Positions 43,876 through 53,469 of a stretch of 64,000 bases of DNA are shown here, in pieces. The translations under genes and the position numbers were made by a program. The notes under the pieces were generated by a model. The model saw only the letters and a list, made by a program, of their open reading frames with translations. It made no database searches and had not been told where the DNA came from. Within the stretch, counting starts at the first letter, position 1; every line of letters starts with the position of its first letter. The DNA is from Sphingobium sp. KCTC 72723 (lineage in GTDB: Bacteria; Pseudomonadota; Alphaproteobacteria; Sphingomonadales; Sphingomonadaceae), in the NCBI RefSeq assembly GCF_014280435.1, contig NZ_CP060388.1, positions 3,752,001 through 3,816,000 of the forward strand, in the 5' to 3' direction.

Positions 43876-44799
43876 TTACGCGCTTGGCTGGCGCGGGGCA
43901 ACGCCCGCCAGCCAATGGTCCAGCAGATGCCAGGCGACGGCCATGTGCGGCGGGGCCAAAAACCGCGCATCCGCGTCCCCGGCCATCGCCGCGCGCACGC
44001 CGTCGGCATCGCACCAGAATGCGTCCTCGATCTCGGTCGCGTCCAGCGTCAGCGCGTCGTCGTCCGCCTGCGCGATGCACGCGATCATCAGCGACGATGG
44101 AAAGGGCCAGGGCTGGCTCATCACATAACGGACCGAATGCACGCGCACGCCCGCTTCCTCGAACAATTCGCGCGCCACCGCTTCCTCGATCGTCTCGCCC
44201 GGTTCGACAAAGCCCGCCAGCGCCGAATAGCGCCCCTGCGGCCAGACATGCTGTCGCCCCAGCAATATCCGCCCCTGATGCTCGGCCAGCATGATGACGA
44301 CCGGGTCGGTGCGTGGGAAATGCTCCGCTTTGCAGGCATCGCACTGACGCGCCCAGCCGGCCTTGACCGGATGGGTCGTCCCGCCGCACACCGCACAAAA
44401 GCCATGCCGCGCGTGCCAGTGGAGCAGGCTGCGCGCCGTGCCATAAAGCGCCAGGTCGCTGGCCGAAACCTGCCCCGCCAGCGCCCGGCTGCGCGGCGTC
44501 GCGCCCGCCCCGCCGGTCAGTTCCGTCAGCAACCGCGCAAAGATCGCCCGCCCCGCCGGATCGACACCCAGCAGCACATGGTCCTCCACCCGCGCATCCG
44601 GCGCGATCGGTTCCAGCACCAGTGCGCCGTCCACCTCCACCGGCTCCAGCCCGTCCAGCACCAGCCGCCGCGCAGCCGGATCGGCAAAACAGCCTGCCAC
44701 CAATGTCGGGCTGTTGCGGATATGATCGACTCGGTCGATCGTGCTGCCGACAAAGCCGGGCGGTGCCTGTCGCATGGGTTCAGTGCCGTGCATCGCCAA
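43876..44799 (-). CDS. nudC: NAD(+) diphosphatase NudC
   Basis: A 307-residue Nudix hydrolase. A zinc ribbon, FCAVCGGTTHPVKAGWARQC (about residues 133-152), is followed by the Nudix box GFVEPGETIEEAVARELFEEAG (about 188-209) and the downstream SQPWPFPSSLM block (SQPWPFPxS) diagnostic for NudC. It hydrolyses NADH/NAD+ and can remove NAD caps from RNA. The start may instead be the Met at 44775, which avoids the 20-bp overlap with mutY. Confidence 0.95.
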   Translation of the reverse strand: MAMHGTEPMRQAPPGFVGSTIDRVDHIRNSPTLVAGCFADPAARRLVLDGLEPVEVDGALVLEPIAPDARVEDHVLLGVDPAGRAIFARLLTELTGGAGATPRSRALAGQVSASDLALYGTARSLLHWHARHGFCAVCGGTTHPVKAGWARQCDACKAEHFPRTDPVVIMLAEHQGRILLGRQHVWPQGRYSALAGFVEPGETIEEAVARELFEEAGVRVHSVRYVMSQPWPFPSSLMIACIAQADDDALTLDATEIEDAFWCDADGVRAAMAGDADARFLAPPHMAVAWHLLDHWLAGVAPRQPSA

Positions 44800-45865
44800 T
44801 TCCTTCCTTCATCGCCATCTGCGCCGCCTTGGCGAACAAGGTGGGCAATCCCGCATCGTCCAGCGCGGCAATCGGCCACCATTCGCCATCGCCCGGCGGG
44901 CTATCGTCCAACCCCACATGGCCAATACCCACATGGGTAGCATGAACCCGCAGCGCCAGGGAGAAATGGGTAAACACATGCGCCACCGGCTCCGCCAGCG
45001 TCGTCCAGCGCGCGGCAAAAGGCGGCGTCGGGTCGGGATCGTCGCTCCACGCGCCGCTCGGCAAAGCGCGCATACCGCCCAGCAATCCCTTGTCGGGACG
45101 GCGCACCAGCCAGACATGACCATCGCTCCGTTCGATCCACCAGGCGTCGCCCATCCGGTGCGGCCTGACCTTCTTCGCGGCCTTGACCGGATAAGCGGCC
45201 GGATCGGCGGTCCACACCGCATCGCAATCCTGTCGTAACGGGCATATGCCGCACGCGGGATTGCGCGACGTGCAGATCGTCGCGCCCAGATCCATCATCG
45301 CCTGCGCAAAATCGCCTGCCCGTGCGTCCGGCGTGATACTGTCCGCCGCCGCGCGGATTGCCGGGCGCGCTGCGGGCAGGGGCGTCGCAATCGCAAACAG
45401 CCGCGCCACCACCCGCTCGACATTGGCATCGACCACCACCGCGCGCCGCCCGAACGCAATCGCCGCCACCGCCGCCGCCGTATAGGCACCCACGCCGGGC
45501 AGCGCGCGCAACCCCTCCTCAGTGTCAGGAAACCGCCCGCCATGGCCGTTCGCCACCGCCCGCGCACAGGCCAGCAAATTGCGCGCACGGGCATAATAGC
45601 CCAGCCCCGCCCATGCCGCCATCAGGTCCGCGTCCTGCGTCGCCGCCAGCGCCTCGACCGTGGGCCAGCGCGCAGTAAAGGCCGCGAAATAGGGACCGAC
45701 CGCCGCCACGGTCGTCTGCTGCAACATCACTTCGGACAGCCAGACCCGGTAGGGGTCGGTCGCATTGCTGCCCGGTGGCGCGCGCCAGGGCAGGCGACGG
45801 GCATGAACGTCATAATGGGCCAGCAGGCGCTGCGCGATTTTTGACTCTCTACCCTCGACGCGCAT
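44780..45865 (-). CDS. mutY: A/G-specific adenine glycosylase
   Basis: A 361-residue MutY that removes adenine opposite 8-oxoguanine. The helix-hairpin-helix is LPGVGAYTAAAVAAIAFG (about residues 119-136) with the catalytic Asp in VVDANVERV. The iron-sulfur ligands are spaced CX6CX2CX5C (CTSRNPACGICPLRQDC). The C-terminal Nudix-like domain recognises 8-oxoG. It is divergent from dciA with 26 bp between starts. Confidence 0.96.
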   Translation of the reverse strand: MRVEGRESKIAQRLLAHYDVHARRLPWRAPPGSNATDPYRVWLSEVMLQQTTVAAVGPYFAAFTARWPTVEALAATQDADLMAAWAGLGYYARARNLLACARAVANGHGGRFPDTEEGLRALPGVGAYTAAAVAAIAFGRRAVVVDANVERVVARLFAIATPLPAARPAIRAAADSITPDARAGDFAQAMMDLGATICTSRNPACGICPLRQDCDAVWTADPAAYPVKAAKKVRPHRMGDAWWIERSDGHVWLVRRPDKGLLGGMRALPSGAWSDDPDPTPPFAARWTTLAEPVAHVFTHFSLALRVHATHVGIGHVGLDDSPPGDGEWWPIAALDDAGLPTLFAKAAQMAMKEGIGDARH

Positions 45866-45891
45866 GGCGACCCTATGCCATTAAGTGCGCC

Positions 45892-46434
45892 ATGACGGAA
45901 CGCCCCCCGACACCGAAAATCAAACCGCGCGCGATTCCCGCCGCCGACCGCCCGCGCGTCGGCGCGCCGCGCCGCATCGCCGACCTGATGCCCGACATCG
46001 GCCGCGCCGCCTTCCGCAAATTCGGTTTCGTGCAATCCAGCGTCGTCACGCGCTGGGCCGAAATCGTCGGCACCCATTATGCCAGCATTTCCGCCCCCGA
46101 ATCGATCCGTTTTCCGGTCGGGCAAAAGGCGGGCGGCACGCTGCAACTGACCGTGACCAGCGGCCATGGCCCGATGATCCAGCATATGCTGCCCGACATC
46201 GTCGAACGGGTGAATCGCTTTTTCGGCTATGCCGCCGTGGCGAAAGTCGCGATCCGGCAGGGGGACATCATGCCCACCCCCGCCGAACGCCGCCCGCCGC
46301 CCCGCAACCTCAAACCCATTCCCATGGAGCTGGGCGATTCGCTGCGCGACATTGGCGACCCTGAACTGCGCACCGTGCTGGAATCACTGGCGCAGGGTAT
46401 CGCCAACAGCAGCGGCATCCCCCGGATCAGTTGA
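45892..46434 (+). CDS. dciA: DciA family replicative helicase loader (DUF721)
   Basis: A 180-residue DUF721 protein. The core domain (about residues 30-115) contains FRKFGFVQSSVVTRWAEIVG, the W-x-x-I/V-V-G block of DciA, and LQLTVTSGHGPMIQHM. DciA loads DnaB in bacteria lacking DnaC. I start at 45892 (MTERPPTPK) because the longer frame runs into mutY. It is followed by two DsbA-like genes and smc, a conserved order. Confidence 0.9.
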   Translation: MTERPPTPKIKPRAIPAADRPRVGAPRRIADLMPDIGRAAFRKFGFVQSSVVTRWAEIVGTHYASISAPESIRFPVGQKAGGTLQLTVTSGHGPMIQHMLPDIVERVNRFFGYAAVAKVAIRQGDIMPTPAERRPPPRNLKPIPMELGDSLRDIGDPELRTVLESLAQGIANSSGIPRIS

Positions 46435-46449
46435 ATATTGGACCGCGCC

Positions 46450-47115
46450 ATGAAGAAAATCCTCGCTCTCTCCCTGCTCGTCCTCCCCGCCGCACTGGTC
46501 GCCGCGCCCGCCGTCAACTGGGTCAGCCGCGTCACCATCTCGGCGATGGGCGGCCATGCGATGGGCAATCCGCAGGCGCCCACGAAGCTGGTCGAATATG
46601 TCAGCTACACCTGTTCGCACTGCGCCCAGTTCGTCGGCGAAGCCAGCGCCCCGCTCAAGACCAGCTATGTGAAGGGCGGCAAGGTCAGCGTCGAAGTGCG
46701 CAACGCCGTGCGCGACAAATATGACCTGACCGCCGCCTTGCTCGCCCGCTGCGGCGGCCCGGCGCGCTTCATGGGCAATCATGAGGCGCTGTTCGCCAAT
46801 CAGGACGCCTGGATGGAACAGATTCAGGCTTATGACAGCACAGCGACCAAGCCGACCGAACAGATCGCCTCGCTGCGCGACATCGGCCAGAAAACCGGCC
46901 TCTACACGCTGATGGGCAAGCGCGGCTTCAAACCCGCGCAGCTCGACGCCTGCGTCGCCAGCCCGATGGCAATGAAGCAGATATTGGCGATGACCGACGA
47001 AGCGTGGAACAAGGTGAAGATCGGCGGCACCCCCGGCTTCACCGTCAACGGCACGCGGGTCGAAGGATCGACCTGGACCATCGTTCAGGCCGCATTGCCC
47101 CCCGCCGCGCGCTGA
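46450..47115 (+). CDS. DsbA-like thioredoxin-fold protein 1
   Basis: A 221-residue exported protein. The signal peptide MKKILALSLLVLPAALVAAP is followed by the thioredoxin core with KLVEYVSYTCSHCAQFV (CSHC active site, about residues 53-56). Near the C-terminus is KIGGTPGFTVNG, with the cis-Pro. It probably oxidises or isomerises disulfides in the periplasm. It is 15 bp after dciA and shares the fold and CSHC motif with the next gene. Confidence 0.9.
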   Translation: MKKILALSLLVLPAALVAAPAVNWVSRVTISAMGGHAMGNPQAPTKLVEYVSYTCSHCAQFVGEASAPLKTSYVKGGKVSVEVRNAVRDKYDLTAALLARCGGPARFMGNHEALFANQDAWMEQIQAYDSTATKPTEQIASLRDIGQKTGLYTLMGKRGFKPAQLDACVASPMAMKQILAMTDEAWNKVKIGGTPGFTVNGTRVEGSTWTIVQAALPPAAR

Positions 47116-47159
47116 TCTAAAAACCTCTACATCCTTCCATCATCGGAGCCTTGCCCGTC

Positions 47160-47894
47160 GTGAAAGCCTTTTCCGGTATCGCCCTTCTCGCCCTCAGCCT
47201 GACGCTCGCCGCCTGCGGCAAGAGCGAGGGAGGGGCCAAGCCCAGTGGCGAATCCGTCGCCGCCGTCGCCCCGCCCGCTGGCGCAAGCTGGTCGGAAACG
47301 GTCGCTGAAACGCCCGAAGGCTATTACCGCATGGGCAATCCGTCGGCGGCGGTGAAGCTGGTCGAATATGGCTCCTACACATGCAGCCATTGCCGCGACT
47401 TTTCGACCGAAGCGTCGGAGGAGATCAGGAAGCTGGTCGACAGCGGCAAGATGAGCTTCGAATTCCGCACCTATGTCCGCGACCCGATCGATATTTCGAC
47501 GGCGCTGCTGGCGCGCTGCGGCGGCAAGGACATTTACTATCCGCTGTCCGAACAATTTTTCACCAACCAGAACGCCATGTTTGAAAAGGCGCAGGCGCTG
47601 GGCGACCAGCGCTATCAGGCGTTGATGAGCGCTCCCCCGGCGCAGCGTTTCGGCCAGCTTGCCGACGCGCTTGGCCTTGTGGAATTCGCGCAGCAACGCG
47701 GCATCGCCGCCGATCAGGCGAAAATGTGCCTGGCCGACACCGCATCGGCGGAAAAACTGGCCAAGGGCGTCGAAACCGCCAACAGCCAATATCAGATCAG
47801 CGGCACCCCCAGCTTCCTGCTGAACGGCGTGCTGGTGGACAATGCCGCCAACTGGGCCGCGCTCCAGCCAAAACTGAAAGCCGCCGGACTCTGA
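47160..47894 (+). CDS. DsbA-like thioredoxin-fold lipoprotein 2
   Basis: A 244-residue lipoprotein with lipobox LAAC (about residues 14-17). The active site YTCSHCRDFST (about 77-80) and ISGTPSFLLNG with the cis-Pro correspond to the preceding protein. This suggests an old tandem duplication with divergence of the anchor (soluble versus lipoprotein). GTG at 47160 is preferred; TTG at 47151 is too close to its GGAG. It is followed by smc after 40 bp. Confidence 0.88.
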   Translation: MKAFSGIALLALSLTLAACGKSEGGAKPSGESVAAVAPPAGASWSETVAETPEGYYRMGNPSAAVKLVEYGSYTCSHCRDFSTEASEEIRKLVDSGKMSFEFRTYVRDPIDISTALLARCGGKDIYYPLSEQFFTNQNAMFEKAQALGDQRYQALMSAPPAQRFGQLADALGLVEFAQQRGIAADQAKMCLADTASAEKLAKGVETANSQYQISGTPSFLLNGVLVDNAANWAALQPKLKAAGL

Positions 47895-47934
47895 CAGGTC
47901 GGCCGGGGCGCCTTATCAGCGTGAAACCATCATC

Positions 47935-50900
47935 ATGCAGATAAAGCGCCTCAAACTTTCCGGCTTCAAAAGCTTCGTCGACGCCACCGAATTGCGGATC
48001 GAACCGGGCCTGACGGGCATCGTCGGTCCCAATGGCTGCGGCAAGTCCAACCTGCTCGAAGCGATCCGTTGGGTGATGGGCGAATCCAGCGCCCGTTCCA
48101 TGCGCGGCGCGGGCATGGAAGACGTGATCTTCGCCGGCACCGCCACCCGCCCGCAACGCGACTTTGCCGAAGTCTCGCTGCTCACCGTGCAGGAACAGGG
48201 CGAATTGTTCAGCGCGGTCGATGTCGGCGCGGACGGCGAGCTGGAAGTCACGCGCCGGATCGAGCGCGGCGCAGGCAGCGCCTATCGCGCCAATGGCCGC
48301 GATGTCCGCGCCAAGGACGTGTCGCTGATCTTCGCCGACGCCGCCACTGGCCCGCATAGTCCGGCGCTGGTCAGTCAGGGGCGCATTGCCGCCGTCATCG
48401 CCGCCCGGCCGCAGGAGCGACGCGCCATGCTGGAGGAAGCGGCGGGAATTGCCGGGCTGCATGTCCGGCGCAAGGACGCGGAACAAAAATTGCGCGCCGC
48501 CGAAACCAATCTCGCCCGGCTGGACGAAATCCTGGCGGACATGGACGCCCGCGCCGCTGCGTTGCGCCGTCAGGCCAAGGCGGCCGAACGCTATATCCGC
48601 CTGTCCGACCAGATTCGCGTGGCGCAGGCCCGCACCCTGTTCGCCCGCTGGCGCGAAGCCGACGCCAGCGCACAGGCCGCCCGCGCACAAGCGAAGGAAG
48701 CCGATACCGCCGTCGCTGCCGCGCAGGACGCACAGACCGCTGCCGCCACAACTGTCCAGCGTGCCGTCGCGGATCTTGCCGAAAAACGTACAGCCGCCCA
48801 GACCGCGCGCGACAATGCCAGCGAAGCGGGCCATCGCCTCACCAGCCTGCGCGCCGAACGCGACGCCATCGTCCGCCGCCTCGCCGACCTTGCCCAGCAG
48901 GACGAGCGCCTGGTCGAGGATCGCGCCCGCGAAGGCACGCTCGCCAATGACGCGGCCGATGCGATCGCTCGCCTGACCGCTGAAATCGCCACGCTGAAAG
49001 GCCGCGTCGCCGACACCGACAAGCGCCGCCCCGATTTCGCCGCCCGCATCGCCAGTGCAGAGGATGCCGCCCGCGACGCCGAACTGGACCTTGCCAAAGC
49101 GATGGCGAAACAGGCCGGCGAACAGGCCGAACTGCGCGTCGCCGAAGCCGCGCTGGTCGCCGCCCGCAACCGTCTGGAACGCACGCAACGCGACGTGCAA
49201 AGGCTGGATGCGGAAGCCGCCGCACTCCCCGCCGCCGCCCCACTGGAAGCCCAGCGCGATGCCGCCCGCGCCAGCCAGCATCAGGCCAGCGCCGATCGCG
49301 ACGCCGCCGACGCCGCCATCCACGCCGCCGATGCCGACCGCCAGAGCGCCAGCGAAGCCCGCGCTGCCGCACAAACCGCACTCGCCGCCGCCCGTGCCGC
49401 GCTCGCCGCACTCGACAGCGAAGCCAGCGCCCTCAAACGCGCCGTAGAAAGCGGCGGCGGCACGCGCGCGCTGGACCGGATCAAGGCCGCGCCCGGCTAT
49501 GAACATGCCCTCGCCGCCGCGCTGGGCGACGATCTCGAAGCGCCCATCGCCACGACAGGCAAGCGCCACTGGGCCGGGGCGGCACCGCTCGCTAACGACC
49601 CGCCGCTCCCCGATGATTGCACGCCACTTTCCGCCCATGTCACGGCCCCGCCCGAACTCGCCCGGCGACTGGCGCAGGTCGCTATGGTCGAACGCGACAC
49701 GGGCCAGCCCCTCGCCGTGGGCCAGCGTCTCGTCACCCGTGATGGCCAGTTGCGCCGCTGGGACGGCTATATCGCGACCGAAGGCGGCGCAGCAGCGGCA
49801 CAACGGCTGATCCGCCTCAACCGGCTGGACGCCATCGCCGCCGCCCGCCCCGCCATCGCCGAACAAGTGGACACCGCCAGCAGCGCGCAGAATCAGGCCA
49901 GCGCCCGTGAAACCGATGCCACCACCGCGCTGGCATCGGGCCGCACCGCCCTGACCCAGGCCGACCAGCGCCTCCGCGCCGCCCAACGCGCCGCCGACGA
50001 AGCCACCACCGCGCTCGAACGGCTGGCCGGTCGGCGCGAGGGGCTGGAAGAACGACTGACCGACCTGCGCCGGGACCGGGACGTGGCCCAGGCCGATCAT
50101 GACCGCGCCCGGTCCACCCGCGCCACCATGCCCGATGGCGCGGACACGCGCGCGCTCGTCGCCTCCCTGTCCCAGACCAGCGAGAAGGCGCGCTTCGCCG
50201 TCAGCCAGTTGCAGGCCGATCAGGCATTGGCCGACCGCGCTTTGTCCAGCGATCGCGACCGGCAGGCCGCCGCCGAAGCCGAAATCAAGGGCTGGCGCGC
50301 CCGCGCCGGGGAAGCGGCCAAGCGCATCGCCGCCATGGTCGCCCGCGCCGACGCCATCGCCACCGAACGCAGCGCCATCGCCACCCAGCCGGACACGTTG
50401 GCCCACGCCATCGCCAGCCTGAACGATCAGGGCGCGGCACTGGCGCAGGCGGCCGATGCCGCGCGCGCCGCCGAACAGGCCGCCGACACTGCCCTGCGCA
50501 CTGCCGAATCCCGCGCCGCACAGGTCGGCGAAACGCTTGCCGCCGCCCGCGAATCCCGCGCCACAGCCGCAGCCCGCGCCGAATCCGCCGACGAACGGCG
50601 CATCGAAACCAACCGCCTGTCGGGCGAACGCTTCGCATGTCCGCCCCCGCTCCTGCCCGAAAGACTGGGTTTTGCCAGCGTCGACATCCGGCTCGCCCAG
50701 ACCGAACAGGCCGACCATGACCGTTTCGTCACGGATCGCGAGCGGATCGGCCCGGTCAACCTCGTCGCGGCGCAGGAACTGGCGGAACTGGAAGCCACGC
50801 AGGCGACCATGCGTGCCGAAAGCGAGGAACTGACCCAAGCCATCCACCGCCTGCGCGGCTCGATCGGCAGCCTGAACCGCGAAGGCCGCCAGCGCCTGCT

Positions 50901-51372
50901 CGCCGCGTTCGAAGCCGTCGACGGCCATTTCCGCCGCCTGTTCACGACCCTGTTCAATGGCGGACAGGCGCATCTGGAACTGATCGACAGTGACGATCCG
51001 CTGGAGGCTGGCCTTGAAATCATGGCCCAGCCACCCGGCAAGAAACTCGCCGCGCTCACTCTGTTGTCGGGCGGGGAACAGGCGCTGACCGCGGTGGCGC
51101 TGATCTTCGGCCTGTTCCTCACCAACCCCGCGCCCATATGCGTGCTGGACGAAGTCGACGCCCCGCTGGACGACGCCAATGTCGAACGCTTCTGCGACCT
51201 GCTCGACGCCATGGTCGCACAAACCGACACCCGCTACCTCATCGTCACCCACAATGCCGTCAGCATGGCGCGGATGCACCGCCTGTTCGGCGTCACCATG
51301 GTCGAACGCGGCGTCAGCCGCCTCGTCTCGGTCAACCTGCAAAGCGCCGAAGCCCTGCTGGCCGCAGAGTGA
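47935..51372 (+). CDS. smc: Chromosome segregation protein SMC
   Basis: A 1145-residue condensin ATPase. The Walker A GPNGCGKSNLLEAIRWVMGE is near residues 25-45. Coiled-coil arms (rich in Ala, Arg, Gln, Asp) run about 165-500 and 640-960, with the hinge at about 505-630 (RALDRIKAAPGYEHALAAAL). The C-terminal head has the signature LLSGGEQALTAVAL and VLDEVDAPLDDANV (Walker B). It folds and segregates the chromosome. ScpA/B are not nearby. Confidence 0.97.
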   Translation: MQIKRLKLSGFKSFVDATELRIEPGLTGIVGPNGCGKSNLLEAIRWVMGESSARSMRGAGMEDVIFAGTATRPQRDFAEVSLLTVQEQGELFSAVDVGADGELEVTRRIERGAGSAYRANGRDVRAKDVSLIFADAATGPHSPALVSQGRIAAVIAARPQERRAMLEEAAGIAGLHVRRKDAEQKLRAAETNLARLDEILADMDARAAALRRQAKAAERYIRLSDQIRVAQARTLFARWREADASAQAARAQAKEADTAVAAAQDAQTAAATTVQRAVADLAEKRTAAQTARDNASEAGHRLTSLRAERDAIVRRLADLAQQDERLVEDRAREGTLANDAADAIARLTAEIATLKGRVADTDKRRPDFAARIASAEDAARDAELDLAKAMAKQAGEQAELRVAEAALVAARNRLERTQRDVQRLDAEAAALPAAAPLEAQRDAARASQHQASADRDAADAAIHAADADRQSASEARAAAQTALAAARAALAALDSEASALKRAVESGGGTRALDRIKAAPGYEHALAAALGDDLEAPIATTGKRHWAGAAPLANDPPLPDDCTPLSAHVTAPPELARRLAQVAMVERDTGQPLAVGQRLVTRDGQLRRWDGYIATEGGAAAAQRLIRLNRLDAIAAARPAIAEQVDTASSAQNQASARETDATTALASGRTALTQADQRLRAAQRAADEATTALERLAGRREGLEERLTDLRRDRDVAQADHDRARSTRATMPDGADTRALVASLSQTSEKARFAVSQLQADQALADRALSSDRDRQAAAEAEIKGWRARAGEAAKRIAAMVARADAIATERSAIATQPDTLAHAIASLNDQGAALAQAADAARAAEQAADTALRTAESRAAQVGETLAAARESRATAAARAESADERRIETNRLSGERFACPPPLLPERLGFASVDIRLAQTEQADHDRFVTDRERIGPVNLVAAQELAELEATQATMRAESEELTQAIHRLRGSIGSLNREGRQRLLAAFEAVDGHFRRLFTTLFNGGQAHLELIDSDDPLEAGLEIMAQPPGKKLAALTLLSGGEQALTAVALIFGLFLTNPAPICVLDEVDAPLDDANVERFCDLLDAMVAQTDTRYLIVTHNAVSMARMHRLFGVTMVERGVSRLVSVNLQSAEALLAAE

Positions 51373-51377
51373 TTATC

Positions 51378-51419
51378 GTAGTTACGAAAATGCTTGACGA
51401 ATTTCTGTAGTTATGAAAA
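51378..51419. promoter_or_regulatory. Putative brnTA promoter/operator
   Basis: Direct repeats GTAGTTACGAAAA (51378-51390) and GTAGTTATGAAAA (51407-51419) are spaced 29 bp centre to centre. They flank a -35-like TTGACG at 51394-51399. The first is also part of TCGTA-GT-TACGA, an inverted repeat. BrnA antitoxins repress their own promoter through such sites. Confidence 0.5.
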
Positions 51420-51477
51420 ATAGGCGATGGCGTTTCCAATCCCGCCGGTAAAAAATGGAACTCATGAGGGATTGGAA

Positions 51478-51750
51478 ATGGAATTAAGTTTCGATCCGGC
51501 AAAGCGCCTGAAAACCTTGCAGGAGCGGGGTTTGGATTTCGCCGATGCCGGCCAGGTTTTTGCCGGGCGCACCCTCACCGCGCTCGATGATCGGATGGGT
51601 TATGGTGAGGACCGCTACATCACCTACGGCTATCTGAACGAGCGGGCGGTGATATTGGTGTGGACCCCTCGCGATGAGGGACGTCGCATCATTTCGATGA
51701 GATGTGCCAATGACCGTGAAAGACATTCTTACGAAGCAGCCCTGGATTGA
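51478..51750 (+). CDS. brnT: BrnT family toxin
   Basis: A 90-residue toxin of the BrnT (RelE-like ribonuclease) family. It begins MELSFDPAKRLKTLQERGLD and has ALDDRMGYGEDRYITYGYLNER, then RIISMRCANDRERHSY, the usual C-terminal basic motif. It would cleave RNA and arrest translation when free. The ATG follows GAGG by eight bases. The brnA gene overlaps its last 41 bp. This AT-richer patch stands between smc and the PLD gene and looks acquired. Confidence 0.9.
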   Translation: MELSFDPAKRLKTLQERGLDFADAGQVFAGRTLTALDDRMGYGEDRYITYGYLNERAVILVWTPRDEGRRIISMRCANDRERHSYEAALD

Positions 51751-51997
51751 CCCGGATGACGCGCCGGAACTGGACGAACATTTTTTCCGCCATGCCGAAT
51801 TTCGCATCGGCGATCAGGTCATTCGTCCTGCCACCGGCACGCTCACCCGTCCCGGCCGCCCCAAATCCACTGATCCCAAGCAGCAGGTGACGCTCCGCCT
51901 GGACGCTGCCGTACTGGATGCGTTCCGTGCGGGCGGTCCCGGCTGGCAAAGCCGGATCAACGCCGAATTGCGCAAGGCATTGGGCCTTCAGCCCTAA
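51710..51997 (+). CDS. brnA: BrnA family antitoxin
   Basis: A 95-residue antitoxin. The C-terminal ribbon-helix-helix-like domain is QQVTLRLDAAVLDAFRAGGPGWQSRINAELRKAL (about residues 60-93), preceded by GRPKSTDPK, which is typical of BrnA. The N-terminus folds on the toxin. The ATG at 51710 is chosen (GTG at 51704 is possible). The stop overlaps the stop of the convergent PLD gene. Confidence 0.9.
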   Translation: MTVKDILTKQPWIDPDDAPELDEHFFRHAEFRIGDQVIRPATGTLTRPGRPKSTDPKQQVTLRLDAAVLDAFRAGGPGWQSRINAELRKALGLQP

Positions 51998-53469
51998 CTC
52001 CGCCCGAACCAGCCCTTCATCCGGCGGAACAGCCCGCGCTCGCTCACGGCCTCGAACATTTCCTCCGGGCCTTCGGGGTCCAGCACCTCATTGTCGGCCA
52101 GCCACGCCTGCACATCGTTCAGGTCCGGCGTCACATAAGCGCGCAGCGTGCGCCCCGGCTTCTGGCGCATTTCCTCGATCCCCGCGACCAGCCCGCGCTG
52201 GGCGATCACGCTGGCGACTCGCTCGACCGGCATGTCCAGATGCTCAGCGATCAATTCGTCGCGGATCGCCAAAATCGTCGCCTGTCGTCCGGCATTGGCG
52301 GGCAGCACCGTGTCGATCGTCACGTCGCACTCAGTGTCCAGCCGCATCGATCGGTTGTTCATGTTCGACGAACCCACCCGGATCAGCCGGTCGTCCACGA
52401 TCAATATCTTGGCATGGACGTAAATCGGCGCCCCGCGCTGAGTGAAGGGGTGGTAAATATGGAACCGGCCATGCGTGTCGATGGCCTTCAGCGCCTCATA
52501 CAGGCGCGCGCGCGCCGTATCCATCGCCTGCTGCTCCAGCCATCCGTCCGCCTGTTCGGGATTGACGATGACGATGTCCGGCCCGTCCGGTTCGGCCAGC
52601 CGTTTTGCGATCGCCTCGGCAATCCGGCGCGACGCGAAATATTGGCTCTCGGCATAGATGCAGCGCCTGGCCGCCGCGATCTGGTGGCAATATAGCCGCT
52701 CGATCTCGATCGTTTCGTCCTGATCGTCCATCTTGGGCGCGGACCGGGCGATGGCAACGTCCACATCCTCGAAAAAAACCGGCAACTTATCAGGCCAGCA
52801 ATCAAATTCGCCCACCACCGGCTCCAAAGGATCGCCCCCCGCGCCGGTCCAGCGATTGCGCGCATGTTCGCCCAGCGCCGCCGCGATCGGTCCCATCAGC
52901 GCCGTGGTCGCGTCATGCCACGGGCCATAGGGCGTGCCGTCCGGGTGCCTGCGCCCCGGATCTTCGTCGCGGTGATGGCGCGTGTCCCATCGGTCGCCAG
53001 TCATGTCGATGCCCCCGCAAAAGGCGAAGCAATCGTCGATCACCACGATCTTCTGGTGATGCGAAGCGGCGGGGGGATGATGGCTGTCCAGCTTCACCGT
53101 GACGCGCGGATGCGCCATCCATTTCAGGGTGGTGTAAAGGTTGGTCGGCCGCACCATCGACTTCATGGCGCCCACGTCCCAGCGCAGCAGGAAAATCTCC
53201 AGCTCCGGCCGGTTGTCGACCAGCCAGCTGATGAAATCGCCAATCACCACCGGCGCGCCGTCATTGGCCTCATCCTCACGGATCAGGCTGATCGCTGCGT
53301 CGAAATCCCACCCGATCAGCATGATCCGCCGCTTGGCCTTCAACATCGCGGCGCGAGCGTGGCGGAAATAGGCGTCGGCGTCGATGATCGTGCTGGCCCG
53401 CGTCGCGCGCGCAATCCGCCAGCAATCCTCGCCCGGCGTCGGCCCGCTCTCATCATATGCCACGTTCAT
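51994..53469 (-). CDS. Phospholipase D-like / cardiolipin synthase family protein
   Basis: A 491-residue protein with two HKD motifs: HHQKIVVIDDCFAFCGGIDM (about residues 136-155) and HAKILIVDDRLIRVGSSNMNNRS (about 351-373). This points to transfer or hydrolysis of phosphatidyl groups, as in cardiolipin synthase; the spacing is long and there is no N-terminal membrane anchor, so a cytosolic or peripheral phospholipase D is equally likely. It is ATGA-type coupled (4-bp overlap) to ubiA. Confidence 0.88.
   Translation of the reverse strand: MNVAYDESGPTPGEDCWRIARATRASTIIDADAYFRHARAAMLKAKRRIMLIGWDFDAAISLIREDEANDGAPVVIGDFISWLVDNRPELEIFLLRWDVGAMKSMVRPTNLYTTLKWMAHPRVTVKLDSHHPPAASHHQKIVVIDDCFAFCGGIDMTGDRWDTRHHRDEDPGRRHPDGTPYGPWHDATTALMGPIAAALGEHARNRWTGAGGDPLEPVVGEFDCWPDKLPVFFEDVDVAIARSAPKMDDQDETIEIERLYCHQIAAARRCIYAESQYFASRRIAEAIAKRLAEPDGPDIVIVNPEQADGWLEQQAMDTARARLYEALKAIDTHGRFHIYHPFTQRGAPIYVHAKILIVDDRLIRVGSSNMNNRSMRLDTECDVTIDTVLPANAGRQATILAIRDELIAEHLDMPVERVASVIAQRGLVAGIEEMRQKPGRTLRAYVTPDLNDVQAWLADNEVLDPEGPEEMFEAVSERGLFRRMKGWFGRS

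Noticed and set aside
47797..51342. Open frame of 1181 codons antisense to smc
   Set aside because: It lies wholly opposite smc, has a Gly/Ala/Arg-biased sequence without domains, and is a product of GC-rich codon third positions.
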